Source: Pseudomonadota bacterium
GTDB lineage: Bacteria; Pseudomonadota; Gammaproteobacteria; Burkholderiales; Burkholderiaceae_C
DNA: 63,901 nucleotides
Assembly: GCA_018241265.1 (NCBI GenBank)
Contig: JAFEEF010000048.1
Coordinates: 1-63,901 of the forward strand
Direction of reading: 5' to 3'
A model generated the notes under the pieces. That model was given only the letters and a program-made list of their open reading frames with translations. It searched no databases and was not told where the DNA came from. Shown here piece after piece: positions 57,663 to 63,901 of the stretch. The number at the start of each line of letters is the position of its first letter. Positions within the stretch are counted from its first letter, which is position 1. The position numbers and the translations under genes are program-made.

Positions 57663-60600
57663 TCAAGCGTCGGTGGCCAGCCGTCGCAGCGCCCGGTTCG
57701 TCGAATGGGCACCGAGAAAGCGAGCGCGCAGTGGCTCGGGAAGATCTGGAAGCGCGCGACTGCGCAACCAGCCCATCGCCAGACCGAGCACGCGGGTCGC
57801 TGAAGAGAGGTCGCCGAGCGCCGCGAACACGCGGTACAGCTCCAGATAGACGGCCGGCTTGTACACGGTGATGATGTCGATGTCCGGCCAGACCTTCATG
57901 GCCGTCTTCGCGTGCTGCGCGGAGGCTTGCGGGTTGCCTTCGGACAACGCCCAGGCCGCAAGCATCGTCTGACCGAGGGCGGCCGCGGCGTCGAAGCCGG
58001 ATTCGAGCGCATCCGCACAGATGCGCTCGAAGGACGCCGAGCTGGTCCGATCGCCAAGCGCGGCGCGGCAATGCCAATGCAGGCTCACCACGAGGTTCGG
58101 CTGCTTGGATGTTTCCGCATCGCGAAGTGCGAAGGCGATCGCGTCTCGGTCCGGGTTTCGATCTTGGGCCAGCGCGAGTTCGATCCGCGTGAACGTTCTC
58201 TGTGCCTTGAGTGCGGGATGGCCGGCGAGCGCGTCATCCGCGACCCGAAGCAGGTGCTGGGCCTTTGCCGGCTGGGACAGCCGGATCCAGATCGTCGCCA
58301 GCACCGTACGCGCGGTCTCATGCCACACCGAGGCCGGTTCGGATTCCTGGAGCAACGGCTCGAGCGTGCGCAACCCTTCGATGTAGTGCCCGCTCGCAAG
58401 GCATGCGGCGCCCAGGGTGACCGTCCCGACGATACGGGCTGTGCCGCCCATTCCGAGCTCGTCGCCCAAGGTTCGCATGGAGCGGGCCAGTGGGAGCGCC
58501 TCGGAGGCCTTGCCGCGTCGAAGGAGCACCTGAGCGAGGTTGTTGCGAAGGAGGTGCAGCATCGCGAGATCCTGCGCCTCCAGGGCAAGGATGCAGGCGG
58601 TGCGAAGGTTCTCCTCGGCGTCCTCGACGGGTCCCGTGAACTGCTTGAGCGTGGCGAGCGCCGCGTGGTAGGTCATGCGCCGCTGCGCCGTGTCGTCTGC
58701 GTCCGTGTCTAGCCACTCGCGTGCCCGAACGAGGTGCCTCCGGGCTTCGTCCCACTCCCCCGTGTAGATCAGCGCGTTCGACATGTGCATCTCGAAGTCG
58801 AAGCGCAGGCTTTCATTCGAGCATCCATACACCAGGCGTTCGGTACCGGCCAGCGAGGCCAGAGCGGCCCGAGGGTCTCCAAGGTCCATCCGAACGCGCG
58901 CAAGGGACAGGCAGGCAAGCGCCCGCTCTTCGTCGCTTTCGGCGAGTTCCAGGAGCGACTGTGCGTCCCGCAGGGCATGGGCAAGGTCGTCGCTGTGGCG
59001 CAGCGTCGCGATGCGTTGCTGCCTGGACTGAAACTGCAGTGCGCGCTCGCCGCAGACCTCGAAGCAACTCGCCGCGTTCGCGAACATCTCCGACGCCTCG
59101 CTGCCGCGCGCCGCACGCCATGCCGCCACAGCCGCTTCATGAAAGCATTTCCCGGCCTCGATGCTGGCACCCGCCTCGCGCCAGTGATGTGCGAGCCTTG
59201 CGGGCGGGCAGCCGGACGGATGCAGGGCCGAGGCTACCCGGCGATGGAACTCGGGCAAGACGAGGCTCGGGATCGAGCGTTCGGCCGCCTCCTGCATCAG
59301 GTCGCTCGTGAACTCGGTTCCGCGCATGATGCCGGCGCGCTCGAGTTCGCCGGCGGCCGCGCTCAGGTCGAGCAGCGATCGATCCAGGACCGCCTCCAGC
59401 AAGGCTGCCGTGAAATCGATGTCCGCAACCGCGGCGACTTGTGCTACCTGCTGCGCCCTGGCGGATAGACGCGACAGGCGAGCTTGCGCCAGTGCCAGCG
59501 CGGTCGGCGGCACGTGGATGGTCAGGTCTGCCGGGTCCTTCGGCAGCGCAGCGTCTTCGGCCAAATACTTGAGGGCCTCGAGGAGGAACAATGGGTTCCC
59601 CCCGACCCGGCGCTGCAGTTGCGCAGCGAGGGACCGAACTGGCAGGCGGCCCAGGTCCATGGCACCCATCAATTCGACCACCTCGTCCACGCCCAGGGCC
59701 TGGAGCGCCATCACGTCTGCGAATGAGCTCCTGACCAGGGAGGCGACTAGTGCCTCGGCCCTGCTGCCCGGTTCCGGATGACGGCTCGTCACTACCCAGG
59801 CGATCGTGTCTCCGGCGTCGTACCCCAGCAACTGCTCCAGCGCGTCGAGCGTCCCGTCGTCACCGAAGTGCAGATCTTCGACGACGATGGCCGTCGTGAC
59901 GGCTGCCGCACCGACCGCCGCGAAGTAGCCTCGCAGGGCCTGCCACAGCAGATGCACGCCGACGGGACCCTGGTCCGGCGCCGGTACCCCCACCTCGGGA
60001 AGAATCTTGGCCAGCTGAGAGCGCCACGCCTCGATGCCGATTCCCGGAGCCTTGTCGCGCGCCTCTCGCACAAGGCGCGACAGCGCGCCAAACGGAATTC
60101 CCGTTTCGCCGGGGCGGATCTTGATGAACAACGCTCGGGTTTCCGTTGCGAGCGACTCCTGCACGAGGCGAGACTTGCCGATCCCGAGATCTCCCAGGAT
60201 GACCGCGACCCGGCGCGCCGAGCAAGCCATGCGCAGCCGCCGAAGTTCGGTGCCGCGGCCCACGAAGAGCGGGGGACGCAACAGCGATACGGACAGGCGG
60301 CTGCCTGGCACACGACTGCCCGCACGAAGAGCGGCTTCGATCTCCGCGGCCAGGGCTCGGGTCTCGGCCTCGGCTTCGCCGAGCGTTTCCCGGAGCAGCC
60401 TGCCTTCGAACGCGCGGTACGCGTCCAACGCCTCCGGGACCCGCCCTTCGGCATAGAGGAGTTGCATCCGTCGACGGACCGCGACGTCGGAACAGGGGTC
60501 CAGTTCGAGCAGATGCGCGGAATAGACCAGCGCCTGCCATGCATCGCCCCGGCGGCTTGCCTCCTCGAGGAATCCACGCAGCGCTCGAATTCGCGCTGCC

Positions 60601-61118
60601 TGCAGATGCGCACGGACCGCATCGATCGCCTCGCGGAGCTTCGGCGCATCGCCGATGTCCGGTCCGACGAGGAACGGCCCGGCCGATCTCTCGGGGTCCT
60701 TGGCCCACGCCGCCTCATCCGGAAGGAGGAAGCCTCCGAGATCAGGGCCTGGCTTGAGGATGTCGCCGAGAAGCACGAGCCGCGCTCGCGCCATCCTGCG
60801 GTGCAGCTGGAACACGCGCTGCTTGAGATTGTTCCGAGCGCCTGCCGCAGGGGCCCCCGGCCACAGCAGCTGCAGCAGTTCATCCCTCGGGAACGGATGG
60901 CGCCACAGCACCAGCGCCAGCAGCACCCAGTGGGCCGGACCCAGTTCCACACGGCCGCCGGCGACGGCGTCGTCGTTGACGAGGCTTGCCTGACGGAGAG
61001 GGTCGAGTCGCCACATCAGCCGGCGATCTCCAACGCCATACTCGCCGATCGTCCCCGCCATGGAGCGTACAGGCCCGCCTCCTTCAGCCTCCGGCGATGC
61101 GGGATGCCGGATTGCCAC
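57663..61118 (-). CDS. Large BTAD/STAND-ATPase/TPR transcriptional regulator
   Basis: This 1151-residue protein begins at GTG 61118; an ATG at 61061 is the alternative start. An OmpR-like winged helix lies at about residues 45-110, then a BTAD domain follows (LVYSAHLLELDPCSDVAVRR, LYAEGRVPEALDAYRAFEGR). A STAND-type ATPase spans about 280-560 with the P-loop ILGDLGIGKSRLVQ and Walker B TAIVVEDLHFGDD. About 500 residues of helical TPR-like repeats follow. It resembles the AfsR/SARP and MalT-like regulators and probably senses a ligand or partner through its repeats. No target is evident. It is a single gene. Confidence 0.87.
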   Translation of the reverse strand: MAIRHPASPEAEGGGPVRSMAGTIGEYGVGDRRLMWRLDPLRQASLVNDDAVAGGRVELGPAHWVLLALVLWRHPFPRDELLQLLWPGAPAAGARNNLKQRVFQLHRRMARARLVLLGDILKPGPDLGGFLLPDEAAWAKDPERSAGPFLVGPDIGDAPKLREAIDAVRAHLQAARIRALRGFLEEASRRGDAWQALVYSAHLLELDPCSDVAVRRRMQLLYAEGRVPEALDAYRAFEGRLLRETLGEAEAETRALAAEIEAALRAGSRVPGSRLSVSLLRPPLFVGRGTELRRLRMACSARRVAVILGDLGIGKSRLVQESLATETRALFIKIRPGETGIPFGALSRLVREARDKAPGIGIEAWRSQLAKILPEVGVPAPDQGPVGVHLLWQALRGYFAAVGAAAVTTAIVVEDLHFGDDGTLDALEQLLGYDAGDTIAWVVTSRHPEPGSRAEALVASLVRSSFADVMALQALGVDEVVELMGAMDLGRLPVRSLAAQLQRRVGGNPLFLLEALKYLAEDAALPKDPADLTIHVPPTALALAQARLSRLSARAQQVAQVAAVADIDFTAALLEAVLDRSLLDLSAAAGELERAGIMRGTEFTSDLMQEAAERSIPSLVLPEFHRRVASALHPSGCPPARLAHHWREAGASIEAGKCFHEAAVAAWRAARGSEASEMFANAASCFEVCGERALQFQSRQQRIATLRHSDDLAHALRDAQSLLELAESDEERALACLSLARVRMDLGDPRAALASLAGTERLVYGCSNESLRFDFEMHMSNALIYTGEWDEARRHLVRAREWLDTDADDTAQRRMTYHAALATLKQFTGPVEDAEENLRTACILALEAQDLAMLHLLRNNLAQVLLRRGKASEALPLARSMRTLGDELGMGGTARIVGTVTLGAACLASGHYIEGLRTLEPLLQESEPASVWHETARTVLATIWIRLSQPAKAQHLLRVADDALAGHPALKAQRTFTRIELALAQDRNPDRDAIAFALRDAETSKQPNLVVSLHWHCRAALGDRTSSASFERICADALESGFDAAAALGQTMLAAWALSEGNPQASAQHAKTAMKVWPDIDIITVYKPAVYLELYRVFAALGDLSSATRVLGLAMGWLRSRALPDLPEPLRARFLGAHSTNRALRRLATDA

Positions 61119-61209
61119 ATTCTATCGAGCAGGATCGATGTGCCAGGCAGGGGGCGAGCGCTCGCCGGGCGAAGCGCTCCGCCCCGCGGTCCGGCGACCG
61201 TTCAGCCCG

Positions 61210-62337
61210 TCATTGCGTGGCGCTCGTGAGCGCCGCCTGGACGTCGGCATCGGTCCAATGCTTGGTGGCGCTCAGCTTGTTCGCCGGGTCGCTGAGGGTC
61301 AGTGTGCCGTCGGCATGAAACACCACGTTCAGCATCACGCCCTGCGCGGAGATATCGAACTCGCCGGCCGTCGGGTACGCTCCTTCGACCCACGTGATCG
61401 TGCTCACGGGCACCATCGAAATCTGCGTGCCGTTGTAGGTGACGAAGCCGGCGTACGAAGGGAGGCTGTCGGTCGTGGTGCCTGGACTCGACGACCTCGT
61501 GAACCCTGTCGGCGAGCCCAGCGTGAAGGCGCTCAGGTGGTAGCTGCTGTTCTTGCCGGCAGTGAAGTCGAGACTGTTGGCGTCGAAGGTCTGCGTCAAC
61601 TGCGTGTCGGTACCGCCGGTCGACACGCTGAACGTGCCGGTGCCCAACACGATGCTCAGGGGCGTCGGCAGGCTGCTCGCCAGGGTGACTCCGCTCGCGG
61701 TCAAGTTCGTGAAGAAGAACAGGCTGGTCGGCGAGACGACCTGCCCGGAGTAGGTGTTCTCCGGGGCCCAGGGCGTCGAACAGCTCGCGTACGTCGCCGT
61801 GCGGCTGCTGGTGTCGATTGCGACGGTGCCCTGGGCGCACACGCTGCCGGGTTGCGCCGCGTTCACCATGTCGGTCACGGCCAGCGCCGTGCGCATCCCC
61901 GTGAACCAGATCGCCAACGCCATGAGGTCGGACGACGGAGCCGAACTGGAACCGGTGCAAGCGACGCTCACGGCGGAGACGTCCGCTTGGCTCACCGATC
62001 CGCTTCCCGACGTGACGGTGCAGGTCTGGCCCGCGGGCTGCGTCGCCACGGTCACGTCGTAGGCGGAACCGCTGTCCAGCTTGCCCGCGAACGCGAACGT
62101 TCCGTTCTGGGAGACGGACAGCGCGTCGCCGCCGTTGTCCTGCAAGGTCAAGGTGCCGGTCAGGCCGCTGACGGTGCCGCCGATGCTGTAGGTGCCCGTC
62201 GGCGGCGGGCTGCCGTCCGACGGCGGGGCGCTCGAGTCGCTTCCTCCTCCCCCGCAGGCGGTGAGGAAGCCGGCGGCCATCGTGGCGGCCGCGATTGACA
62301 GCTTGACGGCAGAACCGCTTTGAGCTTTTGCACACAT
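61210..62337 (-). CDS. Secreted lipoprotein of unknown function, 375 aa
   Basis: ATG 62337; a signal peptide ends with lipobox LTAC (residues 25-28), followed by a Gly/Ser/Pro tether (GGGGSDSSAPPSDGSPPP). Residues 47-130 form one beta domain with a repeat-like phrase (YSIGGTVSGLTGTLTLQDNG) of the kind found in many Burkholderiales surface lipoproteins. Residues 135-375 are a second beta-rich domain that is not assigned (WFTGMRTALAVTDM, QTFDANSLDFTAGKNSSYHL). It is probably surface or periplasmic. Its own promoter is likely in the 62338-62450 gap. Confidence 0.83.
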   Translation of the reverse strand: MCAKAQSGSAVKLSIAAATMAAGFLTACGGGGSDSSAPPSDGSPPPTGTYSIGGTVSGLTGTLTLQDNGGDALSVSQNGTFAFAGKLDSGSAYDVTVATQPAGQTCTVTSGSGSVSQADVSAVSVACTGSSSAPSSDLMALAIWFTGMRTALAVTDMVNAAQPGSVCAQGTVAIDTSSRTATYASCSTPWAPENTYSGQVVSPTSLFFFTNLTASGVTLASSLPTPLSIVLGTGTFSVSTGGTDTQLTQTFDANSLDFTAGKNSSYHLSAFTLGSPTGFTRSSSPGTTTDSLPSYAGFVTYNGTQISMVPVSTITWVEGAYPTAGEFDISAQGVMLNVVFHADGTLTLSDPANKLSATKHWTDADVQAALTSATQ

Positions 62338-62554
62338 GAGACCAATCCTCTGAAATGGTGGTGACGGTTCGCCGGCACTCGCCGATTGCGTGCAACCGGG
62401 CGGCGCCGAAAGAACGTCCGCAGGTTAGGAATGGCCGGTTATGTGCCGGTTAGCGAGGCTCTCCTTGTGTGTAGTGGCCGAGCCCGCCAGCAGGTGCTCG
62501 CCGGTGAGCCGCCCCGGCTTCTGAGGAGACTCCTTCGATTGAGAGAATGAAGCG

Positions 62555-63127
62555 ATGAGGAAGTCGAGCAAGTCTTCCCCCCGAGGCGATCGAGCGCACG
62601 GTGCGGATGGCTCTGGAGTCGCGTGGCCAATACGAGTCGCAGTGGGCGGCGATCGAGTCGATCGCTAACAAGATTGGCTGTACGTCCGAGACGTTGTGGC
62701 GCCGGGTGCTGCAGTCGGAACGAGACGAGGGCTTGCGGCCTGGCCCGACGACGAGCGAGCAGCAGCGGATCAAGGAACTCGAGCGCGAGGTGCGTGAACT
62801 GCGCCAGACCAATGAGATCCTGAAGCTGGCCAGCGCGTTTTTCGCGAGGGCGGAGTTCGACCGTCATCACAGGAAGCGAAGGTATTCATCGACGCCAGCG
62901 AGGGTACTTCGGGGTCGAGCTGACCTGTAGGGCACTGCAGGTCGCCTCGTCGGGCTACTCGCGTCGCGCAGCGCGGCAGCGCGGCAGCGCGACCCGGCTG
63001 TTGCCTGCTCAGACCGTGCGCGACGGCGTGCTGGCCGAACAGGTGCGGAGAGAGCACCAAGCCAACACGTCAGCTTATGGCGTGCGCAAGGTCTGGCGGC
63101 AACTGCGGCGTGAAGGCGTGACGGTGC
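62555..63127 (+). mobile_element. Truncated IS3-family insertion sequence remnant
   Basis: An IS3 OrfA starts at ATG 62555 but shifts frame at a run of C (62577-62582), one base longer than expected. The main OrfA chain then reads [20 protein letters not shown] ... [10 protein letters not shown] ... [18 protein letters not shown] to about 62850. OrfB follows in another frame ([20 protein letters not shown], then SAYGVRKVWRQLRREGVTVP) and stops at about 63127, losing the DDE catalytic core. The element is inactive. Clean terminal inverted repeats could not be identified. Confidence 0.8.
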
Positions 63128-63303
63128 CAACTACCATCGGCAATTCGTAGGTCAGACCATCACGTCCTGACTCACACCAACCGGCCTTCTCGTCAGCCGG
63201 AGCGGTCAAACGGCAACTTCCGCCTGGCAGAGCGCGCTGGGCAACGCGCAAACCTGCAGGCCCACAATAGCGCGCGATGGCAGGGGTGTCTCGCCCCTCG
63301 GCA

Positions 63304-63747
63304 TCATTGCTTTGAGGCATCCAGTTCCGATGGCACGCGTCGAAGGAGACACTGACCGAGGCCGCCACACCCAGCGTGGGTTACCATCGTTTGTCCGTTC
63401 GGGGTCAACGCGTATACATCACGGACCGAGCCATCGACGCCGTACCCGAGGCTTTCCAGATAGGCGTCTGCGATGATCATGTCGGTTGCAGCTGTCCAGA
63501 CGAAGCCATAACCTGAATCGCCTGGTTGACGACTGTTCGAGAGCCCGACGATCATGCGACCATCGTCGGTCACCGCCTTTGGAAGTCCCGCATAGATGGG
63601 GCTCATCTTCGGGTCAGGGACGTGCAGTACGGTGCGCACCCAAGCGCCGTCCTGCCATTTCCACATGGCCGGCTTGTAGTAGCTCGTGCCGACGACGATA
63701 GTGCCATCGCCGTTGACGCCGCTAGGACGCCGGCCCTCAAAGTGCAA
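63304..63747 (-). CDS. HAF-repeat-like protein, N-terminally truncated
   Basis: The 147-residue frame has no signal peptide and begins abruptly inside a repeat (GVNGDGTIVVGTSYYKPAMW). It holds further units (AVTDDGRMIVGLSNSRQPGD, then WTAATDMI and ALTPNGQTMVTHAGC) typical of HAF-type beta-propeller repeats of exported proteins. It is therefore probably the end of a longer gene. The start lies against the 35-base hairpin at 63746-63780 and no ribosome-binding site is obvious. It may not be expressed. Confidence 0.55.
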   Translation of the reverse strand: MHFEGRRPSGVNGDGTIVVGTSYYKPAMWKWQDGAWVRTVLHVPDPKMSPIYAGLPKAVTDDGRMIVGLSNSRQPGDSGYGFVWTAATDMIIADAYLESLGYGVDGSVRDVYALTPNGQTMVTHAGCGGLGQCLLRRVPSELDASKQ

Positions 63748-63780
63748 ACGGGTTAGCCCCTTGAGAGAGCTAACCCGTTT
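63746..63780 (-). terminator. Long hairpin next to the tRNA-like sequence
   Basis: AAACGGGTTAGC and GCTAACCCGTTT (63746-63757 and 63769-63780) form a perfect 12-bp stem with an 11-base loop. It follows the 3' end of the tRNA-like sequence on the minus strand. There is only a short T tract (TTT), so it is a probable rather than certain terminator. Confidence 0.55.
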
Positions 63781-63788
63781 GACTTCAT

Positions 63789-63822
63789 TGGTCGGGACGG
63801 CGGGATTCGAACTCGCGACCCC
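63789..63822 (-). tRNA. 3' part of a tRNA-like sequence (partial)
   Basis: On the minus strand the sequence ends GCGAGTTCGAATCCCGC-CGTCCCG-ACCA: a T arm with the GTTCGAATC loop signature, the 3' acceptor strand and an encoded CCA. One T-stem pair is A-C. The matching 5' acceptor strand (CGGGACG) and anticodon arm are not found further along the minus strand. So this is a tRNA 3' end only, of the kind left as an attachment site when an integrated element splits or duplicates a tRNA gene. The amino acid cannot be told. Confidence 0.5.
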
Positions 63823-63852
63823 GATCGGTCAGCGGCATAGCTTGGGGGTAAC

Positions 63853-63901
63853 TTAGCGGAGGGACTTCAGGCGCTTGGGGTCGCGTCCCAATCCGTGGTG
63901 T
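63853..63901 (-). CDS. C-terminal end of an unknown protein (start outside window)
   Basis: A minus-strand frame enters from the right edge and ends at TAA (63853-63855), giving HHGLGRDPKRLKSLR. It is basic at the end. An integrase or other recombinase next to the tRNA end would be a natural neighbour, but 15 residues are too few to say. It may also be a chance frame. Confidence 0.25.
   Translation of the reverse strand, partial: HHGLGRDPKRLKSLR

Overview
The window is high-GC DNA from what is most likely a betaproteobacterium of the order Burkholderiales. This is inferred from gene content: RND efflux operon, TorF-type porin, UbiD, DUF1801 and GFA proteins, and an IS3 element of a type common there. 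No rRNA or complete tRNA is present, so the genus cannot be fixed. Genes are dense and lie on both strands in short operons.

Region 1 (1-31 kb) is a patchwork of small units. It holds the 3' end of a secreted protein, a SulP anion transporter, a TauE/SafE-type membrane protein, an AcpA/phospholipase C-like lipoprotein phosphatase, and a complete RND efflux operon with its own TetR regulator (6.2-12.8 kb). Next come a prolyl oligopeptidase, a LysR/hydrolase pair, a UbiD decarboxylase and a TetR-SDR-MFS unit with two matching 20-bp palindromes. The region ends with a secreted aspartyl-protease/TPR protein, a GFA protein, a coiled-coil protein with a nuclease-like domain, an acyl-CoA ligase, a DUF1801/AraC/VOC/DUF1801 run and a second MFS exporter.

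Region 2 (31.1-39.0 kb) is a same-strand, partly overlapping run of eight genes. It encodes a cysteine-rich secreted protein, a secreted beta-propeller protein, five proteins I cannot assign (four of them membrane proteins) and a phosphoesterase. The phosphoesterase has an N-terminus built of two kinds of 11-residue Trp/Cys repeat. This is the best candidate here for an undescribed membrane/envelope system. It is followed by gene debris: an ankyrin gene fused antisense to a fragment of an ABC substrate-binding protein, a cytosine-deaminase-like amidohydrolase, and a degraded gene.

Region 3 (41.9-56.8 kb) is a methylated-amine catabolic island. A minus-strand operon encodes a trimethylamine dehydrogenase with the full set of expected active-site residues, a membrane Fe-S oxidoreductase of DgcB type, EtfB, EtfA, a TorF-type porin and an APC permease. 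Divergently transcribed are a folate-binding aminomethyltransferase-like protein and a small DmmA-like protein. A PAS/degenerate-GGDEF protein and a NarX/NarL-type two-component pair follow. Together they suggest uptake of trimethylamine, its oxidation, electron delivery through ETF to the quinone pool, and capture of formaldehyde on tetrahydrofolate.

Region 4 (56.8-63.9 kb) carries signs of mobile DNA. It has a tyrosine-integrase pseudogene with an internal deletion and an amber codon, a large BTAD/STAND-ATPase/TPR regulator, a secreted lipoprotein, a frameshifted and truncated IS3 element, a truncated HAF-repeat gene and the 3' end of a tRNA-like sequence.
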